From: Tetraselmis striata
Taxonomy: Eukaryota > Chlorophyta > Chlorodendrophyceae > Chlorodendrales > Chlorodendraceae
Direction: 5' to 3'
Length of the DNA: 64,000 nucleotides
Assembly (NCBI GenBank): GCA_006384855.1
Contig: VCJN01001983.1
Coordinates: 62,001-126,000, forward strand
The number at the start of each line of letters is the position of its first letter. Within the stretch, counting starts at the first letter, position 1. This document shows positions 11,101 through 22,136 of the stretch, in pieces. The notes beneath the pieces were generated by a model. The model was not told the DNA's origin. It saw only the letters and a program-made list of their open reading frames with translations, and ran no database searches. Both the position numbers and the translations under genes were made by a program.

Positions 11101-14100
11101 TGAGGTGGCGCTCAGCGACAACGAAATAAGTTACCTTGACCTACAAGCTACGGGCAGCTACGGAGGTATTCTTCGCAGCCTTCATGAACATCGCGGCAGC
11201 AAAGGACATCACTCCGTGCATGAATAAGTTGCATGACGGCAATTTCCCGATGGATAGAACTGCATGGCAACCTTGACGCATTGAGTGCTCAGTGCATGGA
11301 GCACTGCAAACATGGAGATCAAGCAGGGCTTCCGCAACGGCAGCAACCAACAGCCCCAGCACCTGCTCAAGTCCGGCAAGGTGATGCTCTCCAGGACTGG
11401 CCAAGTCACGACGCGCAGCACCTTGATCGCGCACCACCGTGACATGCATGGACCAGCCCATCGTGCACAGCCCCACCTGCCCAAGGCAAAGGCGTGTGCC
11501 GTGAAGGCAGAGATGGCAGAGAAAGCGGCGACGAAGCGAAGGAAGATGTGAATGCATTAATTACATCTAGTGAGCGTGTCCCTTCCCCTTCTCGCCCTTA
11601 CTGGATTTGCCATAGACAGCTATGTCACATGAGCGGCAGGTGCTCGGCTCACCGCTGCCCTCAGCCCCCCTCACCGATGCTGAACGCCTCGCCTCCCGCC
11701 TCCATCGTTGCTTCGCGCCCCGCCCTCCTCTGCATGAAGTACTTCTTTTCATATGGCCCGCACTTTACCGCATCCCACCTGTCAATGCTGTCGTAGCTTT
11801 CAGAACTGCGCCGATGTGCGGGGCGCTGAATAGTCGCCTTCGCTGGTGTTGTCTGAGATACCCGCTCACTCTCGCTCCATGCGCTCCTGCCACTCCGTAG
11901 CGCGCAACTTCCGAGCGCGCTCACCCAACTCACGCGCACGCTCTGAGCGCACAGTTCGGAGCGCCTACTGTTCCAGCTTGTCTGCCTCGCTCTTGCCCGG
12001 CAGCGCCTCCCACCGGAATACATAGCCACCCGTCTCTATGGGAAGCGGTGGCGGGATTGGTGCGCTGAATCCTAGCCCATCACATCGCGCAGAGCATCGC
12101 TATCGTCCATCGGGTCCATAAAATGCGCCTCGCACAGCGCATGCAGCTCGCGCATTGCGTATACTTTGGGATCATCGAAGGCAGTGAGGAAGGGCCACGC
12201 CTTTGGATCACTTGGGCCCACTGAGTAGCCAGTTGGCAGCTCCATGTGGTGGCCGTGGCCGTTCATGCGGTCGTACATCGCCTCGGTCACCGCCGAGACC
12301 AACGCCTCCTCGCGTACCACTGGTAGGCCATCTACTGTGGTGGACTTGCCACACTTCCGGCAGAATTCGGAGGCGGCGGGCTGGTGGCCGAAACGGCCAG
12401 AACGCACCGAGCGCAGTTCTCGCGTCGCGCCATATCGTTGGGGCGCTGCGTCGGCGCGAAGGGTTTTCAGCCTCCAACCCGCTGTAGCATCAACGGACGA
12501 TGCGAGAGAACAACGGAGGAACTCAAAAATCCGCCACGGCAACGACCTCAGCTTCCCCTCCCTCTAGCGATATCGGGTGCGTGTCGAGTGGGATCGGTGC
12601 CGAGATGTCTCCGATTATGTTTGGCGTGGGTGGGCTGCAGTGAGTGAGTGGGGCAAAAAGGGCGGCGTCCGTACCTGATGCGGCCGAGTGCACAGCCGAT
12701 GTTGACCACTGTGGGCACCACCTGCCCGACAACCGCCAGTAATGTGTACCCATGGGGTAAGGTTTGCGCTCCGGGGGGCGTGATGCGCAGTAGCCGCGCG
12801 CACTGGGGGCAAGCGCGCTATGTGCAGCTCGGGGTGGGTGAGGAAGTTTGCTGTGTGATGGACGCGGTGCGCGCGGCCCGCATAAAGGATTCTATTATAG
12901 TACAGCAGTACTAGCGCAGTGTGCAGTGTGCGACAGTGTGCGCCGCAGTGTGCAACAGTGTGCAGTGTGCAGTGTGCGACAGTGTGCGCTGCAGTGCGCA
13001 GTGTGCAGCAGTGTGCAGTGTGCGACAGCAGTGCATAATTAGTTCATGCACGATATCCCGGTACTGGTGTGAATTACAAAAAGGGCAGTTCCCCAGAATT
13101 AGAAAATCAACACAGCAAGCCGCCTAAAAGCGGCCTGGTACTGGTACTGGTACTGGTGTGAATTACAAAAAGGGCAGTTCCGGTACTGGTACGCCGTCAT
13201 ATCACGTACCATTTGCGTACGGGTACTGCTATGGCAGTCATGGCGGCGCGGGTACTCGCGACCACCGCCGAGATAAGCTGACTGAAAGAGGATATAGGCG
13301 CGGTAAGGCGCGGTAAGGCGCGGGGTGATACGGAATACAGTAATCGTACAGTAAAATTGAGTACGTATACAGTACAAGTACCGTGTTAGTCGCGGTTAGG
13401 CGGACCCCGTTTCGACGAGTGCCCAGCCCGTGCACCCCGTGCTCATATCTCGTGAATCAACATCCATTTGCGCACACGTCAGCCGTTCAGCTGCGGCGCG
13501 CTGCGGACGCCGCATCGCGCTGACTGTGGCCGTGTGCCCGCAGCCGCGACGCCCCCTCGGGGACGTACGCCTGGAGCGTCGTGGGGGGCGGCGCCGGCCC
13601 TTCTCCGCCCGCCACGGCGCAGCACATGTGGTGGCTGGACGCGGAGGCGGGCGAGCTCATCGTGCTCGGGGGGCTGGAGATCGGGCCGCCGACCCCCACG
13701 GGGCCGTCCAAGAAGCAGGTGGACGGGCGCAAGTGGCGGTGCAGCCTGGCGAGTGGGCGGTGGTGCCGCGAGGCGGCCCCGGAGGAGGGCTGGTTGGGCC
13801 TGACCCCGTTTGATGATGCCTCCTGTTGCTCCGGCTCGCACAGGTGTGCGCAAGCGCCCGCCTATGCCGCCCTTCTATCCACACAGCTTGTGCGTGTCAA
13901 TGGATGGTCTCCCCCCCCACCCCCCTCCTGTCTATACCGTGCTTGTGCGTACCGTACAAACACAAACGGTCTGCGGACGAATAACGTTTTCAAACCCCTG
14001 CAAAGAGGAGAAACTATTAAAACGGAGAAACAGCTCAGAATAAGGCACGAACACTCCGACACAAAGGTGCAAAACAATTCACTTTTGGGCCCCGCAGACC

Positions 14101-17100
14101 GTATGTAATTCTACGGCAAGTTCTCTTCAGTTATTTGTACAACTTACTTTAGTCCACTGAGATCCAAGTTGTGTGATCCTCATAATTCATGCCGCGTTTG
14201 TGGGTCGCGTGAAGTGTGCCAGGTTTTTTTAACTCGAATGCGACTTACGTACGCAAATTTAATGTCAGTTCTTAGAGTTCAATTTCAGCGCGGCACAGAC
14301 GCGGAACTTAGGCTACCACATACATACGTTGTGGGAGCCCTGCAAAAGTTGACGAAAGGGATGGAGTGCGCTTAACCCCCCCCCCCCCCCCCCCCCCCCA
14401 CTCCCCCCCCCCCCCCCCCCCTCCCCACCCCGGCAAAAGTGACATCAAACTGAACTATACCATGGTAATTTGGACGTTGATAATTACACGGAACTTTTCA
14501 TTCCGTGGCGTGATTGAAGTTTTAGTCGGCTTTCAACGGACTTCCGCACAACCCTGGCTATGCGCTTCGTCCCTTCCTCTCCCTGTCTACGGCATTGGTG
14601 GAACCTGGTCAAGACGGCGGCGCAACGGCTGTGTCCCGGGCTGAACCCCCCCTCCCCCCAACGCCCCCTGCTTTCCTGTACAGGTGGGCACACGGCGGGT
14701 TCTATTCCATGAACGCCCGCAGCGTGGTGCGGGCGTCCCGCGAGCAGCCGCTGCGCCCGACGAGAGCGACCTTGGACGCGTACTACTACGACCACCTCCT
14801 CATGCACCGGAAGGGCGTCGGCTGGAGCTTTGTGGCGGCCACGGGAGACCCCCCCGGGCGGCGCGCCGGGGCCGTCGTGGCGGAGCTACCCGGCGGGAGG
14901 GGCGCCGTCGTCTGGGGCGGCTACACCACGCTGACGGAGGACGGGAGGGACTTTGTCGCCGCGCCCCGGCTCTTCGCCGGCCTCCATCGCTGCCTGCTGC
15001 AGGAGGCGCCCGCTGCCCCTGCGCCCAGCGGCGGCGGCGCCTCCTCCCACGCCCGGCCCGCCAAGAGTGCGCCAGCCGCGCCGGGTGCGGCGGCCGGCGA
15101 GGCCGCCGACCTGAGCGGCAGCACCGGCCGCGCAGGCCAGGTGGGCGTCCCTGCTACGCCGGGCGGAGGCGGCCGCCGGCTTGGCCTGCCCGCTGGCGAT
15201 GATCAAGCATGGAGGCGTGGTCCAATCCGTGTAGACCGGTGGGGTCAGTTTCCAAAGGAGAAGAGGGGGGGGTAATGGGCGATGGGATCTCCACCAGTGA
15301 GACATGTGTGGCCGACTACCACTTTAGAGTCAGCCTGGGAGTTTTTTAGGCTTTTAGGCTTTTAGGGTTAATCGCTTGTAGGGCCTTCTCACAGGCATAC
15401 ATTTATGAGTTTGATGATTTTGGATTTCGTGAGGTGCAGGGGGATCCAGGTTCATGCTGATTTTTAGGGTTTGGGATAGGGTTTTCCCGCATTTTGTCAC
15501 TTCTTCCCTGCCCACACATCTTCTGGGCCACTCTTTGGTTTGTTCTCACCGATTGGGCACGGTTGGCTCTCATGCTGCCTCATGTTGATTATTTCGATCT
15601 GAGGAAGCGCCCCCTCTGACGGCAGACCAATCAGTCGGTGGGGCACATGTCCCGTTCCGGCTTCAAGCTCCGGCGCGGGGAGCAGGCCATCCTGCGCCAC
15701 GACTTGCCGGCCTGGCACGAGGCTGTCCGGCGCCTGGTGCAGGCCGACATCCGTCTCCGGAAGGAGATGTCCCGCGTGGCCTGGGAGGTGCGCCCACCCT
15801 GCGGCCCTTCAAGCCCCTGCAGCCCACGCGCCTCCAGCTACCGCCAGCTCATTGGCGGTCCGTCCCTTCTTGTGAACAGAAAGCCCTGCCGCGCTCGGGT
15901 GGGGAGCAGGCATACAGCAGTCCACAAAAAAAGACACAGGCGCGTATTACCGTGCGGTTATTTTTGGTTTTACATTCAGTTTTCTTGGGGTCTTGTGAAA
16001 TGTATGTTTTGCGCAGCATTGGCATATTTTAGGTATCATACTCTCATTTTTAATATTTGTATTTGTATTTGTATCTGTTCCTTAGGCTAACTGTTTTGGA
16101 ACTTGTTGCGTGTCACCCCCCCCCCCCCCCCCCCCACACACACACACAATTATAAGCGTCCGTCTTTATGATGAAGCCGCTGTCTTCGAATGCCACCCCC
16201 AGTGCCGGTTTAGGGTTTTGCCGGTGAGGGTGCCCTCGGTGCCCACGACACGCAGCCCATTTTGGGTGCGGGGACTCGGTCCATCGTGGCACTCAACAGA
16301 GGGACCCCTGGAGTGCATCAGCGGGTGTAGTTGCATGGCCTCTTGACTTGACCGGACAAATGACCAGCAGGCACCAAACAACATGATGATGCCCTCCCCT
16401 TCCTTCCTCCTTCCTTTCTCCTCCCCAGGGCTTTCAGCGCGCTGGCTTTGGCGCCCTGCTGATCCGTGCGGCCGGCTTGCCGACCGACATCCCCCCGCCG
16501 CGGGAAGCCATCGACCTCACCAAGATGGCTTACGTGACGCGCCAATCCGCCAAACAGCACTTCCAGAGGCCCTCCCAGTCCGCGGGGATCTCCGTCTTCA
16601 ACACGTGCCTGGACTTTTACTCGAGCAGAGACCCCGCCATGGTCTTTGTGGCGGTGGTGATGCCCGAAGATATCAACCTGGCGACCCTGACCCACCCAGC
16701 GGAACCGCTTGGGGACAAGGCGGCAGAGGCTGCCTGGGCTGCCTGTTCAAAGGCGCGTGTGCTGCATTGCCGGGTCAATGCAACCGCGCCTGTGGGCAAG
16801 TGATGGTGTCACTACCAGAATAATGCGTTGGGTTATTCGTGACATGTTCTTGTGTTACCCCCCGGGAAAGAGGGGGAAATGGTGTTGCTTCCTCAAAGAG
16901 TATATATGTCGGAATACAACGCGAGCGCATGATACAATCAGAGTGCCTATCTTATAACGCTTCAAGACCGCCTTTCTTCTGGGAACCTGCGGGCAAAGTG
17001 GCAGTACACGGAGGTGGCTTGCGCCAGAGGCAGTGCCGCTGCTGCGCATCACCAGAATCGTGGGAAAAAGCTACTCGCGGCACCACGTGAGCATTTGCAG

Positions 17101-18118
17101 TCACGGAGCACTACACAATCTCGGAAATTTCGGTATAGTCAAATGTACCACATGCAGTGAATCAACGCCCGACTGAAGGCCCCAAAGTATTGCGGCCCCC
17201 GGTCATGACCGCGCCACAGGGGCACTTGTTCGCGTACCATGGAGGCTACGGCGCTATGCCGCCGGCCATGAACTCAGCCAGCGCCTTCCGGGACGTCGCC
17301 GGCCTTGAGGTGCCAGACACCGACGGCGCGATCACCAAGATGATGAACGCCAAGGTCGGTACTCAACGCGGCACAGCAAATGCATTTCGTACGCTGGCAC
17401 GGCGGTAGCAGTCTTCCGTGCGCCAGGGGGGGGAGAAGAAAACGTCGATGGAGGGACCGAGTGCAATGCTGAGGTATAAAAAGCGGCAACAACGTAGCTG
17501 TAGTAGCAGCCACAGCGGTGGCATGAGCCGTAGTAGGAGCGGTGGCAGTAGCAGTAGCGGTAGCAGTGGAAGTAGCCGCAGCCGAAGCAATAGCAGTAGC
17601 CGTAGCAGTAGCAGTAGCAGTAGCAGTAGCAGTAGCAGTAGCAGTAGCAGTAGCAGTAGCCGTAGTAGGAGCGGTGGCAGTAGCAGTAGCAGTAGCAGTA
17701 GCAGTGGCAGGAGCCGAAGCAGTAGCAGTAGCGGTATCGGTAGCTGAAGCATGAGTGGTAGCAACGGCATTGGTCTGGCGCTGTTGAAAACCGTGGCATA
17801 TGGCCTGAAAAATACCCCCTTCCCCCCCCCCCCCCCCCCCCCCCCGGACCCCCCTCTCCCTGTGGCCATGCGCAGACATACGAGGACATGTGCACCCTCG
17901 TGAACGTCGTCCGCTGCTGCTTCAGCTGCCAACAGCCGGAGATAGCCCCCGGCGACATGCTCGCGCGCGTCGGGGCGAAAGCGCCCACCGGAAAGCTTCA
18001 GCGGTGCACAGCCTGCGGGGTTGCGCGCTACTGCTGCCGCGCGTGCCAAAGGGCGCACTGGCCAGAGCACAAGAAAGAGTGCGCGCAGCTCAAGGCGGCG
18101 TCGGCCTCCGAGTCCTGA
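4509..18118 (+). CDS. Kelch-repeat protein with C-terminal MYND zinc finger, 12 exons
   Basis: Exons: 4509-5065, 5202-5436, 5910-about 6000, 6065-6136, 6581-6621, 7958-8215, 13544-13843, 14684-15140, 15626-15787, 16429-about 16791, 17220-17354, 17876-18118; about 970 residues. Phases match at every junction except the donor of exon 3, where no good GT was found; the end of exon 10 is also tentative. Exon 1 (about 186 residues) has a TPR-like helical segment. Exons 2 and 4-8 carry Kelch blades: GEEPPPRLAAAYC with LYVFGGDGG; PSGAPSPRQGAALWLWDG with LYCHGGEG; GAAPPPRYRHCAFVYAGD; ELIVLGGLE; GAVVWGG. The last exon is a MYND finger (CFSC, CTAC, YCCRACQRAHWPEHKKEC). Kelch propellers and MYND fingers both bind proteins, so a scaffold or adaptor role is inferred. 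Intron 6 (8216-13543) holds a transposon; intron 11 holds a hexamer repeat. Confidence 0.8.
5119..5157. repeat. (TG)n microsatellite in intron 1 of the Kelch/MYND gene
   Basis: About 19 perfect TG dinucleotides, 50 bases after the exon 1 donor. Confidence 0.95.
6820..7390. repeat. Diverged tandem duplication in intron 5 of the Kelch/MYND gene
   Basis: Two diverged copies with a spacing of about 310 bases share, in order, a 'agcctcaaat' block, a 'ggacctctggcaggca' block, 'gcgggttct' and 'cggcaccc' (first copy about 6830-7080, second about 7140-7390). A C run at 6961-6982 occurs only in the first copy. Confidence 0.7.
7611..7736. repeat. Fold-back inverted repeat (MITE-like) in intron 5
   Basis: The arms at about 7611-7652 and 7689-7736 are imperfect inverted copies. 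They share gattacg, ggtggcca and a perfect ttgtccatttggac core, with about 36 bases between them. No coding capacity. It may be a small fold-back element; no clear target duplication was found. Confidence 0.65.
11285..11551 (+). pseudogene. Unrecognised coding remnant inside the intron 6 transposon
   Basis: This frame reads on the plus strand as a Gln- and His-rich stretch followed by a Lys/Arg-rich helical tail (AEMAEKAATKRRKM). A further plausible segment (FMNIAAAKDITPCMNKLH) lies just upstream at about 11150-11260 in another frame, suggesting a frameshifted or spliced gene. No family recognised. Confidence 0.3.
12072..12542 (-). pseudogene. Unrecognised coding remnant inside the intron 6 transposon
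   Basis: On the minus strand this 156-codon frame looks protein-like: it has FCRKCGKS followed by an acidic and aromatic region, with MNGHGHHMELPTGYSVG in the middle. Beyond its stop, further plausible segments (GGYVFRWEALPGKSEAD, then a charged helix) continue in a different frame to about 11880, so the gene is either spliced or broken. It lies tail to tail with the plus-strand remnant ending at 11551. Family unknown. Confidence 0.35.
12912..13035. repeat. Minisatellite of CAGTGTGC-type units
   Basis: About 125 bases of imperfect tandem units made of cagtgtg, cgacagtgtg and cgcagtgtg. It lies inside the intron 6 transposon near its right end. Confidence 0.85.
13060..13181. repeat. 33-bp direct repeat flanking a dispersed 35-bp segment
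   Basis: The 33-base segment at 13060-13092 recurs exactly at 13149-13181 (starts ggtactggtgtgaattac). Between them, 13101-13135 is a 35-base sequence that recurs inverted at 55601-55635. GGTACT repeats surround both copies. Confidence 0.85.
17498..17750. repeat. (AGTAGC)n-type hexanucleotide repeat in intron 11 of the Kelch/MYND gene
   Basis: About 250 bases of imperfect GTAGCA/GTAGCC/GGTAGC hexamers. Because the unit is a multiple of three, all frames stay open and give long Ser-Arg, Val-Ala or Leu-rich translations; these are artefacts of the repeat, which sits between the exons at 17220-17354 and 17876-18118. Confidence 0.9.
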
Positions 18119-19788
18119 GGACATGGATGGCGGGACCGCTGAACGATTGCTCAGCCGCCTTTGCAAGGACCTGATGCGGGCAGAGCGGGGCTGCCTTTGG
18201 GCAGGCGGCGAGAGGAGGACATCCGATTTTCCAACCTACTTGTAGCTTGGAATCAAGCGCCCCTGGCGGCGGAGGAGGAGGGGGGGGGGCGGTGGGATGG
18301 AGGTGCTGCGCTTCGGGTTGCCAGTGTGCCCCTCTGGGCTGACATCGAGGCAGACCGGGGCCGGTGGTGTGGTGGCCAATGACTTGAGCTTTGAGGCTTC
18401 GGGTGGCCTTGCGACCCCGTTTAGCTGGGGGCTGTCCTCCAGGAGGTGTGAACCGGCGGCTGGAGCGGGGCAGCGGTCGTGGCGGAGTCCCGCCGGTGCG
18501 GGCGGCGGGCTGGCCTACATGATACCCCAAAGCGTTTGTGAACAAGTAGACAGATGTGGGCATCTGGAGGTGCTGCAGCGGGCGAGGGCGCGGGGTCGCC
18601 CTTGGCCTGTGCAAGCGTGCGCTGCGCCTGCCGAGCACCACGTCACGCCCCGTGTTCTCGAAGCAGTGTGGCAGAGCTACTGGACACGATGATCAGGCTG
18701 TGGAGTGCGGCGGCGGTCTGGCGCGGCAGCAGCACCATGCCCGCCCCAGCTGGCCCACCGAACCTGATTGGAGGTCGCAGTTGTGGGTTTTGGGTGCGCC
18801 GCCATCGTAGCTGCGGACCTGATGCAGGACCAACTGACCCATTAGTTTGATGGATTGATATGCACGGAACGGTGCAACCCATGATGTGCAATGAATGATG
18901 CTCTGAGCCATGCTTAAACACTACATTTTCTGATTGGGAATAGTGCAATTGAATTGCCAACTTGCCGCCCTCCAAGCCGAGTTGCTCCGATGGTCTGCTA
19001 TTGGGTGGATATAGCGACTCTCCGCTGACTACTGCCGGCCGATGCCTCCTCGAACTGAATACCCCTCCCTTCATGCCCAGCTGGGGATGGTCAGAGGATC
19101 TCCCGCGGACGATGATACGTGCTTTTTCACAATTCACAGCGATATGCTTTGAGGATGTGATAGTTGCGAAAGCAAGCCAACGCCCACCATAATACGGGCA
19201 CCCACTGCTGCTGAAAGACCAGAACAAGGCTGACCCGCCGCCAACTACCAAATAATAGTAAATAGAGCCAAGAGATGGCAACAATTATAAGACAAACTGC
19301 AACCAATAAAGCATCTCCTCCTAGAGGATCTACACCATCTCTTGTCAGTCACGAGCGCCCAAAAAGCGGCCGTCCGGTCCCCGACGGATGGACGCGCCGT
19401 TCTGTCGAAGAAGTTCCGTAAACATGCTGGCGATACAGCGTGTTCGGCCGTCCCCGACTTAAACTCCACTATTATTCTGCATTGCCTGTAACAACAAAAT
19501 ACTCGCGATAAACAGACATCGAAACCTGCTGCACAGTTGCACGTGGCCTAGTTGCGACTGTTGGCCTGGGAGATTGCGGGACGACGCCTGCTGAGGAAGC
19601 GGCGAAGCGGCGCGATGAAACCGCGCTCGACCTCGAGCAACGTCAGGCAACAACGCCCGCGGCGCGCGCGTGGGATCCGTACGTACTCTGTTTAAGTGTA
19701 CAACTAGATGCGCTCATAAATAAATTGTACGGGTAATCCACAATTTTAACATGTTAATGTACGGTACGGTAGATAAATAAAGGGAAAC
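18119..19788. other. Intergenic region downstream of the Kelch/MYND gene
   Basis: This stretch is GC-rich at 18119-18850 and more AT-rich afterwards. A G run occurs at 18281-18291. Open frames on both strands show no recognisable domain and no convincing splice chain. It ends at the left terminal repeat of the Mutator-like transposon. Confidence 0.4.
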
Positions 19789-20050
19789 GTTATTAGGTTC
19801 ATGGTGAACCCGGTTCACCACAGTACATTATGTGTTATTCAGTACTTTTGACTGATGTTCCCGGCGCACACGCCGCGCGTAGCTCGCGCGCGCTGCCGCC
19901 GCGCGACGGTCGGCTCGGTGGAGACGTCGCCATCATGTCGGTGTCCTGCTACTACCCTTTGACATAGACCACGATAGCGCATCCGTTGACCAGGACGACA
20001 CTCTTGCCTACCCCCTACGCGCGTGCCCGCTGCGTGAGTGGGTTCCGATT

Positions 20051-20347
20051 GTGGCCTTCATCATGGCCCACGACTCGGATCGTCCCAGCGGGCAGTGTGC
20101 GTACCCGGCGTGCCGCCATCCCGAGCTACCGTCGTGCCGTTTGTGCGTGACTTTCCAGTTACCGGCGCACCATATATGCCAGATCGCTTTCGAGGCGGTA
20201 CACAACTTCGAAAACACGTCCATACCTCTTTCCTGCACTCGCTACTGTTTGGAGAAGAGCATACCGATGCCGGCAGGCGTTCCTGAGCAGGCTGACCTCT
20301 TGCAATTCCAAGGACATCAAGAACATCGGTGGCATGCCCAAGGGTGA
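20051..20347 (+). CDS. Cys-rich segment of the MULE transposon
   Basis: This plus-strand frame has closely spaced cysteines and histidines (CAYPACRHPELPSCRLC, then PAHHIC, then CTRYC) that look like a zinc-binding unit. It may be the N-terminal exon of the element's protein. Splice junctions were not resolved. Confidence 0.4.
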   Translation: MAFIMAHDSDRPSGQCAYPACRHPELPSCRLCVTFQLPAHHICQIAFEAVHNFENTSIPLSCTRYCLEKSIPMPAGVPEQADLLQFQGHQEHRWHAQG

Positions 20348-20789
20348 GACACATGATTCGCACACTCTGCTATCCACCCTGCTAGCAAGTGACATGGCGA
20401 CCAGTGGGTGGTGGTTTACATAGTGGACTGCAAGAACAGGCTGAAACATCTATTATGGATGTCCCAAAAACAACGAAAGTGAGCCGCAGACATTCTTTCT
20501 TTGCTCATCCACGACAATACCTACCTGACCACCCAATTCGGGCCCTAGGCCTCGTCACGACTCTGGACAAGTTCCTAGCATGCAATTGTGTGTTGCCACA
20601 CCATTGTTTGTCTTTGCTGAAAACAAGCTTATGCGGTAATGCACATGTGACTAACATACATCGTTTGCGTAGGAATGGACATACTGTCAGCCTCGTGCAA
20701 GGTTAGGCGCTACGTGAGGGGACTGTGGACTACGAGTGGCAGTAAACCTTTCTACGCGGCACTGATATCTGCCTTGGTGTTATCTTCAT

Positions 20790-21360
20790 CGACGCTGACC
20801 CTGGAGCAACAGCTGCCGCTGAGCTGGTGTTCATACATGCATCCATCCAGTGGCGCATCTGGCACATTTACAAGAACCTCTGCAAGAATCTCGCTGCTCG
20901 CCTTGGCAAGCGCAACAAGCAGCTCTCCAGGGACTTCGCCATCGCGCGTGCTCAGATTTCTGAAGGGACATTCGAGGCGCTGTATCAGTCCCTACAGCAA
21001 TGCTACCCCGAGTGCGCATTGTATCTAAACAAGGAGCTGACCGACAATGCAAAGTACTGGGCCAACGTGTCTTCACTGCTGGATGCCGGTCCATGCAGCG
21101 CGGAAAAGCACCAAACTTTTTGATGAAGCGGCACCTTCGCAACCTTCGCAAGAACACTTTCCTCCACAAGCTTCTTAGGGAGGTAATGCTGCTCAATGAG
21201 CAGTGGGAGGAAGCGAGAACCGCTCATGCCGATGCGCGCACCAGCATGAACCCCCAGCTGGCAACAAACTTTGCGAAGACGGTCATCCCGGCAGTGAACG
21301 ACAAGTTGCGCTCCAACCTGACAAACTATGTTTTGAACGAGGCATCGAAGCAGGTGCAAG
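20790..21360 (+). pseudogene. MULE transposase core, interrupted
   Basis: The first part (about 20790-21123) carries ADPGAT, VFIHASIQWRIWHIYKN and a charged helical region ending near NAKYWAN. The continuation (LMKRHLRNLRKNTFLHKLL, then TNYVLNEASKQVQAS) is in another frame from about 21100 to 21360. The change of frame at about 21085-21125 is a frameshift or an unrecognised intron, so the core appears non-functional in this copy. Confidence 0.55.
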
Positions 21361-21462
21361 CATCTGCTATTTACGGCGTCGCCCTTTGCAGCATGAAACA
21401 AGACCGCCCATGCATCCCATCAGATAGTCCCCACCCCTTGCCTGCACGACGCCCATCGCCAC

Positions 21463-21575
21463 CAGCGTGGTTATATATATCTGGCGCCCACCAGTCCGCG
21501 CCCCCGCGCACCGCTCCAAATACGTATACTGCGCGTCTGGCGCCCACCGGCTTTATCAATTCACCACCAGCGTGG

Positions 21576-21658
<83 letters not shown>

Positions 21659-22136
21659 GTCCACCTGCCCGCACCCCCGCGCACCGCCCCAAATACGTAC
21701 ACTGCGCCTCTGGCACACACCGGCTTTATCAATTCACCACCAGCGTGATAATATATATCTGGCGCCCACCAGTCCGCGCCCCCGCGCACCGCCCCAAATA
21801 CGTACACTGCGCGTCTGGCGCCCACCGGCTTTATCAATTCACCACCAGCGTGGTTATATATATCTGGCGCCCACCAGTCCGCGCCCCCGCGCACCGCCCC
21901 AAATACGTATACTGCGCGTCTGGCGCCCATCAGCTTTATCAATTCACCACCAGCGTGGTAATATATATATATATATATATATATATGGCGTCCACCTGCC
22001 CGCACCCCCGCGCATCGCCCCAAATACGTACACTGCGCCTCTGGTACACACCGGCTTTATCAATTCACCACCAGCGTGATAATATATATCTGGCGTCCAC
22101 CTGCCCGTGCCCCCGCGCACCGCCCCAAATACGTAT
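21463..22136. repeat. Tandem repeat, unit about 105 bases, with interspersed (TA)n tracts
   Basis: Five full units and a partial one share the order 'ctggcgcccaccagtccg', 'gcaccgccccaaatacgta', 'actgcgc', 'accggctttatcaattcacc' and 'accagcgtgg'. Units abut (TA)n tracts of very different length: 21577-21655 is about 40 dinucleotides long, 21961-21986 about 13, the others 3-5. It lies inside the MULE between the core and the knuckle region. Confidence 0.9.

Larger units (their letters stand above)
8589..13421. mobile_element. DNA transposon with perfect 31-bp terminal inverted repeats, in intron 6
   Basis: The left end 8589-8619 and the right end 13391-13421 are exact inverted copies (31 of 31), starting CACTCGTCGAAACGGGGTCC. 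The element is 4.83 kb and lies wholly inside intron 6 of the Kelch/MYND gene. Inside are degraded frames on both strands (for example plus 11285-11551 and minus 12542-12072), a GTGCA-type minisatellite and a GGTACT-rich end. The CACT start resembles CACTA/EnSpm ends, whose target duplications are 2-3 bp. The flanks here are tcc and ccc, so only two of three bases agree, and superfamily assignment is tentative. No transposase was recognised; it may be non-autonomous or decayed. Confidence 0.75.

Noticed and set aside
17363-18166. Leu-rich 267-codon minus-strand frame
   Set aside because: Produced by the hexanucleotide repeat and the antisense of the MYND exon.
18123-18245. Short plus-strand frame (EDMDGGTAERLLSRLCKDLM) right after the Kelch/MYND stop
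   Set aside because: It looks protein-like for about 40 codons, but no splice site links it to the upstream gene and it has no downstream continuation.
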